From positions 1 through 44,466 of the forward strand of contig PEAB01000023.1 of NCBI GenBank assembly GCA_002753395.1: a stretch of 44,466 nt of DNA, given 5' to 3'. The DNA is from Nitrospirae bacterium MYbinv3. Lineage in GTDB: Bacteria > Nitrospirota > Thermodesulfovibrionia > Thermodesulfovibrionales > Magnetobacteriaceae. The translations under genes and the position numbers were made by a program. Position 1 is the first letter of the stretch. Each line of letters starts with the position of its first letter. The notes under the pieces were generated by a model. That model was not told where the DNA came from. It searched no databases and saw only the letters and a list, made by a program, of their open reading frames with translations. Positions 9,177 to 17,101 of the stretch are shown in pieces.

Positions 9177-10100
9177 TTACCCATAAGAAAGCAATTCCCT
9201 TACGCTGATCAAGACCCCTGTTGATATGGCGTCGAGGTCATAACCGCCCTCCATTGTGAAGATCACCGGTATACTGGCCTTGGCGCTAACAATACCTCTT
9301 GTGATGTCCTTAATACCGTCGTCAGTGACCATAAAACCGGATAACGGGTCATCTCTGTGTATGTCGTAACCCGATGACACCAATATGATGTCCGGCGAGA
9401 ACTTGTTTACCTGTTCGTGCAGCTTGTCATAATAAGCCTCGTGCATATGCTTATCCCCTGCCCCATAACCCAAGGGTATGTTATAGGTATAACCCTTGCC
9501 CTTGCCTGTTCCTGTCTCTGAGATACCTCCGGTGCCAGGATAATGAGGATATTGATGCGTGCTAAAATAAAATACCGTATCATCACTGTAAAAGGAGTGT
9601 TGAGTTCCATTGCCGTGATGTACGTCGAAGTCTATTATAAAGACTTTGCCATAACCAAGCTTTTGGGCAAACCGTGCTCCAATGGCCACATTGTTGTAGA
9701 TGCAAAACCCCATACCCCTGTCTGCCTCAGCATGGTGCCCTGGAGGTCTGACTGCGCAGAACGCCCTCTCTATATCACCCGCCTTACAGGCCTTGATGGC
9801 GGTTATTATCGCGCCGGCTGCATAGAGGGCTGCCTCGTGGGTGTTCTCGGACATGTAGGTGTCAGGGTCCAGATAACCGGAACCAAGGTTCTTGACCTTT
9901 TCTATGTAGCGTTTGTCGTGAATCGTCTCTATATCCTCAAACGACGCCTTCTCCGGTGACATGTGAACGAGCTGCGACCATACGTCTGATCCCCTAAGCT
10001 TAGACATTATGGCAATCAACCTGTCCTTGGATTCAGGATGATACTCCGGCATCAAGTGGGTTAGATATATATCGTCATAAATAAAGGCAGTCTTTTTCAT
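9177..10100 (-). CDS. histone deacetylase-like / acetylpolyamine amidohydrolase family protein
   Basis: 307 residues, the usual size for bacterial class II HDAC-like enzymes. Visible motifs: RPPGHHAE (tandem catalytic His), IDFDVHHGNGTQ (Zn-binding Asp and His), SSGYDIH (third Zn ligand), and EGGYDL (transition-state Tyr region). The family removes acetyl groups from lysine side chains or acetylated small amines in the cytoplasm; the true substrate cannot be read from sequence. It is the last gene of a mdh-ndk-HDAC run on the minus strand, 53 nt behind ndk. Confidence 0.93.
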   Translation of the reverse strand: MKKTAFIYDDIYLTHLMPEYHPESKDRLIAIMSKLRGSDVWSQLVHMSPEKASFEDIETIHDKRYIEKVKNLGSGYLDPDTYMSENTHEAALYAAGAIITAIKACKAGDIERAFCAVRPPGHHAEADRGMGFCIYNNVAIGARFAQKLGYGKVFIIDFDVHHGNGTQHSFYSDDTVFYFSTHQYPHYPGTGGISETGTGKGKGYTYNIPLGYGAGDKHMHEAYYDKLHEQVNKFSPDIILVSSGYDIHRDDPLSGFMVTDDGIKDITRGIVSAKASIPVIFTMEGGYDLDAISTGVLISVRELLSYG

Positions 10101-10153
10101 GTGATCTGCTTACGCCCCCTTTCTGTGCTATTTATTATAAAGAAGCTAAATTA

Positions 10154-10567
10154 CTAGGCTAGTTCCAGGGCAGAAAAAAAGTATGGTATCTCAAACAAGG
10201 CAGAGGCGGTAGAGTCAGAGCCGTGTACGATGTTCCGTTCGATATCGGCGGCAAAGTCAGCTCGTATGGTGCCAGATGCAGCCTCTTTTGGGTTTGTGGC
10301 GCCCATGATCGTCCTCACCTTGTCTATAGCGTTATCCCCTTCCAACACCATTGCTACGATAGAGCCTTCTGACATAAAAGCCGTAAGGCTGTCATAAAAT
10401 GGCCTTGCCTTGTGCACTATGTAAAATCCCTCGGCCTCCTTTTTTGAAAGTGCCAGCATCTTTAAACCCACAACCCTTAAGCCGTTCTTTTCAAATCTGC
10501 TGATCACCTCGCCAATGACGTTTTTCTGAACCCCATCTGGCTTGACAATCGACAACGTCCTTTCCAT
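10154..10567 (-). CDS. ndk: nucleoside diphosphate kinase
   Basis: 137 residues, typical length. It transfers the gamma phosphate of ATP to other NDPs through a phospho-histidine; the catalytic His lies in NIVHGSDS. Further family signatures are [12 protein letters not shown] at the N-terminus and [15 protein letters not shown] clear Shine-Dalgarno AAGGAGA is 5 nt from the ATG. It lies 25 nt downstream of mdh and is probably cotranscribed with it. Confidence 0.97.
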   Translation of the reverse strand: MERTLSIVKPDGVQKNVIGEVISRFEKNGLRVVGLKMLALSKKEAEGFYIVHKARPFYDSLTAFMSEGSIVAMVLEGDNAIDKVRTIMGATNPKEAASGTIRADFAADIERNIVHGSDSTASALFEIPYFFSALELA

Positions 10568-10592
10568 TATATCTCCTTCAAATCTATTATTA

Positions 10593-11519
10593 TTACAAAT
10601 TAAGCTTTTCTAGCAAACCCCTGACCGCGTTAACGGAGTATTGAAAATCGCTTCTCTCCTGTGCGTTGAGGTCCAGTTCGATTATCTTTTCGACCCCGCC
10701 CTTGCCTAAGACAGCGGGTACACCAGTGTAAACACCATCGACGCCATATTGACCTTCTAAGAGACAGGCAGCCGACAACACCTGTTTTTCATCAAAGAGG
10801 ACTGCCTTAATCATCTGAACCGTAGAGGCTGCCGGTGCGTAGTACGCACTGCCCGTCTTAAGTAACGAAACCACCTCTGCCCCGCCGTTTCTTGTCCTCT
10901 CAACCAACTGTTTTATTACGTCTTCTGGCAGCAGCTCGGTGATCGACACACCCTTTACGGTTGTAAACCTTGGCATTGGCACCATCTGATCGCCGTGCCC
11001 GCCTAACGTTAGGGCTTCTACAGCTTCCGGTGAGACCTTTAACTGCCATGCAACAAACGTCCTAAACCGCGCAGAATCCAGGATCGCCCCCATGCCCATG
11101 ACCCGCTCTTTTGCCAGGCCACTTTTTCGCCACACCAGTTGAGCCATCACGTCCATCGGGTTTGTAACCACGATTACAACGCAATCGGGACAGAACCTTG
11201 CCACGTCAGCGCTTATACCGTTCAATATATTAGCGTTCGTATTTAGGAGGTCATCCCTAGACATCCCAGGCCTTCTTGCGATACCGGCAGTTATCACGAC
11301 AACGTCGCTGCCCTTTATGTCAGCCATGTCGTTCGTACCGGTTATAGACACCGACGAGCGGTACAGGGGACAGGCCTCCGATAGATCAAGGGCCTTCCCT
11401 TGCGGCATACCTTCAACTACGTCAAAAAGGACAACGTCGGCCATATCCTCGTAGGTCAGCAATTGAGCCGTTGAGGCCCCCACGTGCCCTGCTCCTATTA
11501 TCGTTACCTTCTTTCTCAT
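10593..11519 (-). CDS. mdh: malate dehydrogenase, LDH-like type
   Basis: 308 residues from the chosen start. NAD-binding GAGHVG at the N-terminus, [11 protein letters not shown] (substrate-binding arginines that favour malate), TNPMDVM and the catalytic His in GGHGDQMVP identify a TCA-cycle malate dehydrogenase of the LDH-like clade. The frame stays open 20 codons upstream to 11579, but ATG 11519 is preferred: the protein family starts with KVTIIGAG, and TATAAT ends 6 nt before it. No Shine-Dalgarno is visible, so the message is probably leaderless. First gene of the mdh-ndk-HDAC run. Confidence 0.95.
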   Translation of the reverse strand: MRKKVTIIGAGHVGASTAQLLTYEDMADVVLFDVVEGMPQGKALDLSEACPLYRSSVSITGTNDMADIKGSDVVVITAGIARRPGMSRDDLLNTNANILNGISADVARFCPDCVVIVVTNPMDVMAQLVWRKSGLAKERVMGMGAILDSARFRTFVAWQLKVSPEAVEALTLGGHGDQMVPMPRFTTVKGVSITELLPEDVIKQLVERTRNGGAEVVSLLKTGSAYYAPAASTVQMIKAVLFDEKQVLSAACLLEGQYGVDGVYTGVPAVLGKGGVEKIIELDLNAQERSDFQYSVNAVRGLLEKLNL

Positions 11520-11525
11520 CTGCAT

Positions 11526-11554
11526 ATTATACAAAAAGCATATAGCATTGTAAA
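11526..11554 (-). promoter_or_regulatory. sigma70-like promoter of mdh, predicting a leaderless mRNA
   Basis: Minus strand: TTTACA (11554-11549), 17-nt spacer, TATAAT (11531-11526). Six bases separate the -10 box from the ATG at 11519, so the start of transcription should coincide with the A of the start codon. Confidence 0.7.
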
Positions 11555-11734
11555 GATACGAATTGAGTATTGAGTTCATAGAGTTTTCTCAGCGGTTCTC
11601 ACTGAAAATGAATGTAACTTATAGATATATAAGCAATATACTCTAAAGCCCCGCGAAATATATTTTTCATACACACAGTAACTATACTTTTGCACTTTTT
11701 TATAAACCAGCATTTTATGCAGCTCTTGAAAATA

Positions 11735-11812
11735 GATTCCCGCTTACGCGGGAATAACAGGAAATGGCGCATTTAGCCCCTCTGTGTCATTCCTGCGAAA
11801 GCAGGAATCCAG
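11735..11812 (+). repeat. family A palindromic repeat, copy A3
   Basis: GATTCCCGC-loop-GCGGGAAT hairpin followed by TCATTCCTGC-loop-GCAGGAATCC. The flanks (about 11688-11707 and 11813-11830) carry matching inverted segments around CTTTTGCACTTT, so the element may extend to about 11685-11835. It lies in the 11580-11961 gap, which has no gene. Confidence 0.85.
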
Positions 11813-11889
11813 AAAGTGCAAAACTATAGACAGTAAAATACTTATAAGTACATGGACATATATTATACATATTTAGGATTGAGTATTAT

Positions 11890-11951
11890 GGGGGTCAAGG
11901 GGACTTCTTTGTGGCTGGGGTGCCGCACCCCTTCCCCTTCTTCCTTACCCC
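11890..11951 (+). repeat. family B repeat, copy B7
   Basis: Starts GGGGTCAAGGGGACTTC, then contains a GGGGTGC-CGCACCCC hairpin just downstream of the moeA stop. It may work as a terminator-like structure for moeA, but no clear U-run follows on the minus strand. Confidence 0.75.
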
Positions 11952-11961
11952 CATCTCTGTC

Positions 11962-13209
11962 CTAAAACAGTGTAACAGAGACATTGTCGCCCAGCGAGAG
12001 GCCGCGTGAGTCCGCTGGTATGACGATAACACCCATCGACTTTACAAGGGTTGTGATAAGACCAGCCTTACTTAAAACTGGCTCGGCATAGATTTCGCTG
12101 TCCTGCTCAAACACCCGAACCCATATGTAATCGACCCTGCCTGTTACCGAGGGGATGCTCTTTGTTAACTTAACCTTTAGAACAGGTGTACACTCATAAT
12201 CTAACTGCTCTGCGGCCAGCTTCCTCAAAACCGGCTTCGCAAATACGTCGAAACCCACCGTTACCGCAGCCGGATGCCCCGGTAAACCAAACATCGGTGT
12301 TCCATCCACAACACCGGCTATAATGGACTTGCCAGGCTTTATGGCCACCCCATGAAAAAGAACACCGGGATTACCTATGGCGTCTAATATCCTGGCAGTC
12401 ATATCCATCGTCCCGACCGAACTACCACCGGTTATGATTACCATCTGTGCCTGTTTGCGAGATTCTTGTACGATGGCCATTATGGCTGCATAGTCGTCCT
12501 TGATGATCCCCTTAAGTAGAGGCGTTCCTCCGGCCTTTTTAACCATGCCGTAGAGGTTGTACGTATTGACATCCCTCACCTGACCCAGTCTGTAGGGCTT
12601 ATCGGGTGCTACTAGCTCATTACCTGTGGCTATGATGGCCACAACCGGCTTCCTAAATACCTCTACCTCTGTGATGCCTACACCTGCAAGGGCGCCTATA
12701 TCCTGTGGCCTTAACCTGCTTCCCTTGCGGATGACGACCTGACCGGTTTTTACATCCTCACCTCTTTGGATAACGTTTTCACCTTGTACGACCACCCTGT
12801 TGACCTCTATAAACATTTTATTAACGACCTGAGAGTGCTCAAGTAACACCACGGCGTCGCTGCCTTCAGGGAGCATCCCGCCGGTTGGAATCTTTGCAGT
12901 CTTACCGGCTATGATCTTTAAATCCGGTTTATTACCCATCAAAACCTCACCCGTTAGTGTTAGATACACGGGCATCGTATCTGAGGCCCCAAACGTGTCA
13001 GCGGCCAAAACTGCGTAGCCATCCATTGTAGAACGACAAAAACCTGGAAGTTCCTCCATAGCTGTTATATCAATGGCTGAGACGCGATCTTTAGCATCAA
13101 GAAGACCTACGATTTCAGTACCTGCGGGGGTTAAGACTGCATTATCAAGGAGTCTAAGCGCATCAGACAGAGAAATTGCAACGGCCCTTCCAGGCATATC
13201 ATGTCTCAT
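11962..13209 (-). CDS. moeA: molybdopterin molybdenumtransferase MoeA
   Basis: 415 residues, normal length. MoeA inserts molybdate into adenylated molybdopterin. The MoeA N-terminal domains are shown by STMDGYAV, KIPTGGMLPEGSDAVV and the RPQDIGAL region; the MoCF-binding domain by IIATGNEL, ITGGSSVGTMD, and KPGKS-LPGHPAAV motifs; the small C-terminal domain follows. The start lies one base after the stop of the upstream phospholipase-like gene, with no Shine-Dalgarno, so it is probably translated by coupling. An alternative start is the Met four codons in. No other molybdenum cofactor gene or molybdoenzyme is in the window. Confidence 0.95.
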   Translation of the reverse strand: MRHDMPGRAVAISLSDALRLLDNAVLTPAGTEIVGLLDAKDRVSAIDITAMEELPGFCRSTMDGYAVLAADTFGASDTMPVYLTLTGEVLMGNKPDLKIIAGKTAKIPTGGMLPEGSDAVVLLEHSQVVNKMFIEVNRVVVQGENVIQRGEDVKTGQVVIRKGSRLRPQDIGALAGVGITEVEVFRKPVVAIIATGNELVAPDKPYRLGQVRDVNTYNLYGMVKKAGGTPLLKGIIKDDYAAIMAIVQESRKQAQMVIITGGSSVGTMDMTARILDAIGNPGVLFHGVAIKPGKSIIAGVVDGTPMFGLPGHPAAVTVGFDVFAKPVLRKLAAEQLDYECTPVLKVKLTKSIPSVTGRVDYIWVRVFEQDSEIYAEPVLSKAGLITTLVKSMGVIVIPADSRGLSLGDNVSVTLF

Positions 13210-13210
13210 T

Positions 13211-13969
13211 TTATTTTACAAACAGGCTTTTAAACAGCTTGCCGTGGACGATCTCACCGGTAGGCTTTATGTTGACCACGGATGAGTCTGGCCCCTTAGA
13301 GAGTATATCGGTTATCCTTAGGAGGGATTCTTCGATCAGCTCCCTTATAGTCTGCTTTTTGGGGACATACGAAATCATCTTGGGTTCGTAAACCGTAGTA
13401 AAACTTATAGACGTGAAGATAGACATGTAGACCATACTTTTAAAGATTCTTTTGTTGGTTTTAAACGAGAAAAATGTGTTACACAGCGAATTTTCAAGGA
13501 ATGCGTCGTTGCGTCTTTGAACGCTCTTACCGATGGCTATAGCCTGCAGCCAATATTTTTTTTGTATCAGGCTGTCAGCTTGTAGTTCGTAGAGGGTGTG
13601 TTTTATGTTTTTCTTTTCGTTTGTCAACAGCTCGTGTGCAACCGTGTCAGCAGATAGGTGAGAGAGGTATCCGTATGCAAAGGCCTTTTGCTGTCCGGTT
13701 CTGGCATTTTTCAGCAGGTTGAATCCAAAGCCCCACGAATGAGAACTTGTATCCTGAGGCAGGTACTTCTTGCCAAGGACGATGTCGGCAACTATGTTTC
13801 CATACAGGTAGTCATCCTTGAATCTTCTTATAATCGAGTACACTACCGGTGGGATAAGATAAGCGGACGACAGGATCTCGCTGCCAAGATACATATGGGT
13901 CAATGGCCCCCAAGCGTAACAATCTGAGGGTAGAAGTACAAACCCTGTTATCAAGGTTAGTATCATCAT
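13211..13969 (-). CDS. exported zinc-dependent phospholipase C-like protein
   Basis: 252 residues. Residues 1-18 form a signal peptide; cleavage after CYA would leave an N-terminal Trp (WGPLTH), as in the zinc-dependent phospholipase C family where the N-terminal Trp ligates zinc (family knowledge). Other likely zinc ligands are the His of WGPLTH, Asp in YGNIVADIV, and the His/Asp/His/Glu set in GYLSHLSADTVAHEL. So a PF00882-like metallo-hydrolase in the periplasm is likely; the substrate is unknown. It is 1 nt from moeA and probably cotranscribed. The start has no Shine-Dalgarno; ATG is doubled (13969 or 13966). Confidence 0.8.
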   Translation of the reverse strand: MMILTLITGFVLLPSDCYAWGPLTHMYLGSEILSSAYLIPPVVYSIIRRFKDDYLYGNIVADIVLGKKYLPQDTSSHSWGFGFNLLKNARTGQQKAFAYGYLSHLSADTVAHELLTNEKKNIKHTLYELQADSLIQKKYWLQAIAIGKSVQRRNDAFLENSLCNTFFSFKTNKRIFKSMVYMSIFTSISFTTVYEPKMISYVPKKQTIRELIEESLLRITDILSKGPDSSVVNIKPTGEIVHGKLFKSLFVK

Positions 13970-14088
13970 AATATGATCTATGATAATATATTTACAGGAA
14001 TATTTCTACAACTATATTTTATAAGAATGGAAGAATCGTATCCTCTTAAAAAGAACATGGTAAGTTTATTTTCATGGTTTCAAGACAT

Positions 14089-14186
14089 GGATTCCCACTT
14101 TCGTGGGAATGACAGTAATAGGCGTTTTCCAAGTATGTCATTCCACAGCCTGCCCCCTGGCTTGAACAGGGGTAAGTAGGAATCCA
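14089..14186 (+). repeat. family A palindromic repeat, copy A4
   Basis: GGATTCCCAC-loop-GTGGGAATGACAG hairpin at the left, then TGTCATTCCACAGCC, and a final GGAATCC. Near reverse complement of copy A2 at 3991-4087, including flanking bases on both sides. Confidence 0.85.
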
Positions 14187-14351
14187 GAAATCTTAAAAGC
14201 ATAATTACCATGAGATATAAAGAAGATACGAAGAATAGAGAAGTGAAAATAAAGAAGGAGGGCTTTGCCCTCCCTTAGACCTAATGCTGTTGACTTAAGC
14301 ATTCTTGATGTATAGCAAGTAACATCTTTAGCAGCCACGCCTGACATTTAC

Positions 14352-14488
14352 GGGGTCAAGGGGACGAGTCCCCTTGTGGGAGGGTCTAGGGAGGGCAAAG
14401 CCCTCTCTATTTTTTAGCATCTTCACAGCCTTAAGTCAACAGCATTAGGGGTGAGCACCCCGGCCACAAAGAAGACCCCTTGACCCCA
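14352..14488 (+). repeat. family B repeat with inverted ends, copy B2
   Basis: The ends are inverted (GGGGTCAAGGGGAC at 14352 and GACCCCTTGACCCC ending at 14488). Internally it contains the GTCCCCTTGTGGGAGGGTCT block and a long segment shared with copy B1 (AAGCCCTCTCTATT through CTTAAGTCAACAGCATTA). This is the most complete copy in the window and best defines the unit: about 137 bp with terminal inverted repeats. Confidence 0.85.
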
Positions 14489-14541
14489 TTATATCGCTTG
14501 TTTATACACAATGTTTCAATCGTATAATGAACTATACACTG
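14486..14541 (+). repeat. family C segment with an outward promoter, copy C2
   Basis: Inverse copy of 9010-9063. It contains TTGTTT (14498-14503), a 17-nt spacer and TATAAT (14521-14526), a plausible promoter reading towards surA, with a leader of about 78 nt to the GTG start at 14611. The other copy has TATACT in the same place. Confidence 0.6.
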
Positions 14542-14610
14542 TTTCTATTGCATTTGTTAGGGTTCGTATGGCAAATTATATATGTGGTAGAAAAAATATT
14601 AGGTAAAGAG

Positions 14611-15606
14611 GTGATTAAGATCGGAAATCAATGGGTATTTAGGTATGTGGTGTTTTTCTTCGTTGTCTTATTCAACTGTAATATGGTAGGGGCAGTAGTT
14701 CTTGACCGTGTTGTGGCGGTAATAGACAAGGATGTTATTACTTGGAGTGAGTTGTACAAGGCATTGGAGTTTGAGATGAGAGAGGAGCTAAAGACACTCA
14801 AGGGCAATGAGAGGCAAGAGTTTTTTAGCAAACATGAGAAGGAGTTTCTTGATACGCTGATCGAAGTAAAGTTACAACTCCTTTATGCCGAAAGTCATAA
14901 TATTGGTGTGTCAAAGAATGAGTTAGATGCGGCAGTTGATGACATAAGGCGTAAACACTCCTTATCGGAACAGGAGTTTTATGATGCCCTTAGGAAGGAA
15001 GGTTTCAGCGTTGAGGAGTACAAGAAGAGATTGAGTGAGCATATACTTATAAGTAAGGTTAAAAACTCAGAGATTGCCAATAAGGTAATCGTAACGGAGG
15101 AGGAGATCTCTGGAAGGATTAAGAGTAAAAAGCCGGCTGTAGTCTCTAATAAGTACAGGATACGGTTGATTATTCTGTCCAAGGCAGAAGACCAGGACAA
15201 GGGGCAAGGCAAGGACAAGACTGGTGAAGGTTTAGCGCTAAAGAAGAAGGCCGAGTATGTTTATGACAAGTTACTCATTCTTGAAGACTTTAAAAAGCTA
15301 GCAACCCAGTATTCCGATGGACCAAATGCACTAAACGGTGGGGACTTGGGTTTTATCAACAAAGAGGAGATGGATAAGGACTTCCTTGCGGTCGTGGAGC
15401 AGTTGAAGGAAGGTGAGTTCAGTAAGATATTTGTCACCGGCAAGGGGATGAACATAATACAATTGGTTGAAAAGAAGGCGGCCGATACCGAGGGACAGAT
15501 AAGGGATGACGTGCGACGGGAACTGTTTGCCGAGAAGTCGAAGAAGACCTACAAGGATTGGATAAAATCCTTAAAAGAAAAGAGGTTTATAAAGGTAATG
15601 CTATAA
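14611..15606 (+). CDS. SurA-like periplasmic chaperone / parvulin peptidyl-prolyl isomerase
   Basis: About 331 residues from GTG 14611. A signal peptide (about residues 1-27; hydrophobic FFFVVLF core, cleavage near MVGA) precedes a SurA_N chaperone domain (VLDRVVAVIDKDVITWSEL) and one parvulin domain near residues 195-300 (LATQYSDGP, NGGDLGFI, LKEGEFSKIF, GMNIIQLVEKK). The role is folding of outer-membrane proteins in the periplasm. Start choice: the ATG at 14527 adds 28 residues from a repeat and spoils the signal peptide, whereas GTG 14611 has AGG 7 nt upstream. Only one PPIase domain is present against two in E. coli SurA. ihfA follows closely. Confidence 0.87.
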   Translation: MIKIGNQWVFRYVVFFFVVLFNCNMVGAVVLDRVVAVIDKDVITWSELYKALEFEMREELKTLKGNERQEFFSKHEKEFLDTLIEVKLQLLYAESHNIGVSKNELDAAVDDIRRKHSLSEQEFYDALRKEGFSVEEYKKRLSEHILISKVKNSEIANKVIVTEEEISGRIKSKKPAVVSNKYRIRLIILSKAEDQDKGQGKDKTGEGLALKKKAEYVYDKLLILEDFKKLATQYSDGPNALNGGDLGFINKEEMDKDFLAVVEQLKEGEFSKIFVTGKGMNIIQLVEKKAADTEGQIRDDVRRELFAEKSKKTYKDWIKSLKEKRFIKVML

Positions 15607-15623
15607 AGTGCTTTAAAAAAGTC

Positions 15624-15652
15624 TTGACAAACCCTTTAAATATTAATATAAT
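15624..15652 (+). promoter_or_regulatory. perfect consensus sigma70 promoter of ihfA
   Basis: TTGACA (15624-15629), exactly 17 nt, TATAAT (15647-15652). The -10 box ends 10 nt before the ATG at 15663, giving a leader of at most about 4 nt. It lies just downstream of the surA stop, so ihfA has its own strong promoter. Confidence 0.8.
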
Positions 15653-15662
15653 TAATAAAGGT

Positions 15663-15935
15663 ATGACAAAGGCCGATATAGTAAATGCGTTATTTGAAAA
15701 CGTTGGTCTTCCGAAGAAGGAGTCAGAGGAGATCATAGAGATAATCCTGGAGACGATGAAGCAGACTTTTGCTGAAGGTGAGTCTATAAAGATATCTGGA
15801 TTTGGATCTTTTAACGTAAGAAAGAAGAGGTCGCGCAGAGGCAGGAATCCCAAGACAGGGGAGGATATCGAGATATCGCCCAGAAGCGTGGTTACGTTTA
15901 GGCCTAGTAGTATATTAAAAGCTACAGTGGAGTAG
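15663..15935 (+). CDS. ihfA: integration host factor alpha subunit / HU-family DNA-bending protein
   Basis: 90 residues, typical length. MTKADIVNALFENVGL, GFGSF, the beta-arm GRNPKTGEDIEI and FRPSSILK match IHF-alpha. It bends DNA in the nucleoid and assists transcription and recombination. The frame is open from 15558 inside surA, but the family start and the consensus promoter at 15624-15652 fix ATG 15663. MerR gene follows after 32 nt. Confidence 0.93.
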   Translation: MTKADIVNALFENVGLPKKESEEIIEIILETMKQTFAEGESIKISGFGSFNVRKKRSRRGRNPKTGEDIEISPRSVVTFRPSSILKATVE

Positions 15936-15967
15936 CATATGTGGAGTTAGTAATGGGGTGTAGATAG

Positions 15968-16363
15968 ATGCTTAAGTCACCGACAACAACACAGGATGAC
16001 CGGGAAGAAGTCCCGCAGAAGCTGTTTTATAAGATCGGGGAAGTAAGCAGTATAACTAAGTTAGAGCCATACGTATTGAGATATTGGGAGACGGAGTTTA
16101 ATTTCCTAAGGCCACGTAAGGGGAAATCTCGGCAGCGGATGTATCAAAAAAAGGACATTGAGATGCTGTTGGAGATAAAACGTCTGCTTTATGAGGAGCG
16201 TTTCACGATAGAGGGTGTCCGCAAGAAGCTGGCCTCCAAGTATATGGACATGGTAAAAGAAGATGGCGAAGAGGACATCGATATGGAGCTGAAAGAGACG
16301 ATAGATATGATCAGGGGTCGGTTAAAGGAGATATTACATCGACTTAAGGAAGGCGGGGCGTAG
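15968..16363 (+). CDS. MerR-family transcriptional regulator
   Basis: 131 residues. A winged-helix MerR DNA-binding domain occupies residues 20-90 (FYKIGEVSSITKLEPYVLRYWETEF, then RQRMYQKKDIEML), followed by a short coiled coil and no cysteine-based metal site, so this is a small MerR of the type found next to ihfA in many proteobacteria-like genomes (recollection). Its last 10 bases, including the TAG stop, are also the first 10 bases of the tRNA-Pro gene. Confidence 0.88.
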   Translation: MLKSPTTTQDDREEVPQKLFYKIGEVSSITKLEPYVLRYWETEFNFLRPRKGKSRQRMYQKKDIEMLLEIKRLLYEERFTIEGVRKKLASKYMDMVKEDGEEDIDMELKETIDMIRGRLKEILHRLKEGGA

Positions 16364-16431
16364 CGCAGCCTGGATAGCGCACTCGCTTGGGGTGCGAGTG
16401 GTCGCCCGTTCAAATCGGGTCGCCCCGACCA
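16354..16431 (+). tRNA. tRNA-Pro (anticodon GGG)
   Basis: Full cloverleaf: acceptor stem CGGGGCG / CGCCCCG (16354-16360, 16421-16427), D stem GCGC / GCGC, anticodon stem CTCGC / GCGAG with loop TTGGGGT (anticodon GGG), T arm GCCCG-TTCAAAT-CGGGT, discriminator A and encoded CCA (16429-16431). The 5' end overlaps the MerR coding sequence by 10 nt. Confidence 0.96.
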
Positions 16432-16460
16432 TAAATAACCTCAAGATTTATGATTTATAA

Positions 16461-16654
16461 ATGAAGGTCAGTGATCGATTAAGACTAATTGAAGAAGACG
16501 GTTGGTATATAATTAAAGTTGAGGTTCGCCATCGGCAATATAAGCAATCCTACAAAAGAGGGAGGGTAACGATAGCAGGAAAACCAAATCATGGTTACCT
16601 AAAGTCACCCTAAATAGTATATTTAAACAGGTAGGGTTAAAAGAAAGCAAATAA
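16461..16654 (+). pseudogene. hicA: frameshifted hicA-like toxin gene
   Basis: The ATG frame encodes LRLIEEDGWYIIK, then RHRQYKQSYKRGRVTIAGKP, which matches the HicA double-stranded-RNA-binding fold (GW-, H-QYKH-, GRVT- signatures; the catalytic His region is RHRQY instead of the usual GSHHQY). This frame stops at 16611. The remaining HicA tail TLNSIFKQVGLKESK lies in the +2 frame from 16607 to the stop at 16652-16654, so about one base has been lost near 16595-16606. The stop overlaps the hicB ATG. Probably dead, unless a sequencing error is responsible. Confidence 0.75.
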
Positions 16655-16863
16655 TGTAACGTTATCTTATAGTTATAGAAAGGGTAGAAAGCAATTATGC
16701 TGCTTATTCGCCTGACTTGCTGGGGTGTGTAGCAACAGGTGTAACGCAAGAAGGTGTTTATAATAATATGCGTAGGGCCTTAGATATGCATATAAAAGGG
16801 TTGTGTGAAGACAACTTACCTATACCAGAACCTCAATCAGAAGCAGAATATTTGTTAGTATAG
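16654..16863 (+). pseudogene. hicB: hicB-like antitoxin gene with a nonsense codon 2
   Basis: 69 codons plus stop. Codon 2 is TAA directly after the ATG; all the rest is open and reads RYLIVIERVESNYAAYSPDLLGCVATG, then ALDMHIKGLCEDNLPIPEP, the classic HicB partial RNase H-like fold with its LPIPEP end. A single A-to-T change would explain the lesion (AAA to TAA). Together with the frameshifted hicA next door, this is an inactivated toxin-antitoxin pair. Initiation at a later non-ATG codon could still make antitoxin. Confidence 0.75.
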
Positions 16864-17081
16864 ATAAAGGGTTATTATATGAACTTACCTGTATAAATGA
16901 TTTTTGCGAGATATTTTGTATTTACTTGTTTGAAACATACAGTGATTTAGATGCAAATGGTAATTTTAGAAATAGATGAGAGTTCTTTGATAATGTTATG
17001 TGGTTTTTAGCTCAGTTGCCTAATGATAAAATAGAGATTGTCGATGATACTCTATTTACAGCGGAATATATTAGAGAATGA
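16863..17081 (+). pseudogene. decayed open frame of unknown function
   Basis: A continuous-looking protein frame (GLLYELTCINDFCEIF ... FETYSDLDANGNFRNR, then EFFDNVMWFLAQLPNDKIEIVDDTLFTAEYIRE) is broken by one in-frame TGA near 16977 and has no ATG start. The amino-acid composition looks protein-like, so I read it as the remnant of a small gene between hicB and the DUF4160 gene. Family not recognised. Confidence 0.4.
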
Positions 17082-17101
17082 TCTTAATAGTGTAACATGA
17101 G

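Larger units (their letters stand above)
13970..14610. other. intergenic repeat nest between divergent genes
   Basis: 641 nt with no supported gene, holding copy A4 (14089-14186), a short B-like module (about 14264-14351, GGGCTTTGCCCTCC hairpin plus a segment shared with 19627-19658), copy B2 (14352-14488) and copy C2 (14486-14541). An ATG at 14527 opens the surA frame but falls inside repeat C2, so it is not taken as the start. Confidence 0.6.

Noticed and set aside
14527-14610. Upstream ATG extension of surA
   Set aside because: These 28 codons come from repeat C2 and would place a long odd segment before the signal peptide; GTG 14611 fits better.
15558-15662. N-terminal extension of ihfA
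   Set aside because: It overlaps surA, has no family match and the consensus promoter lies inside it.
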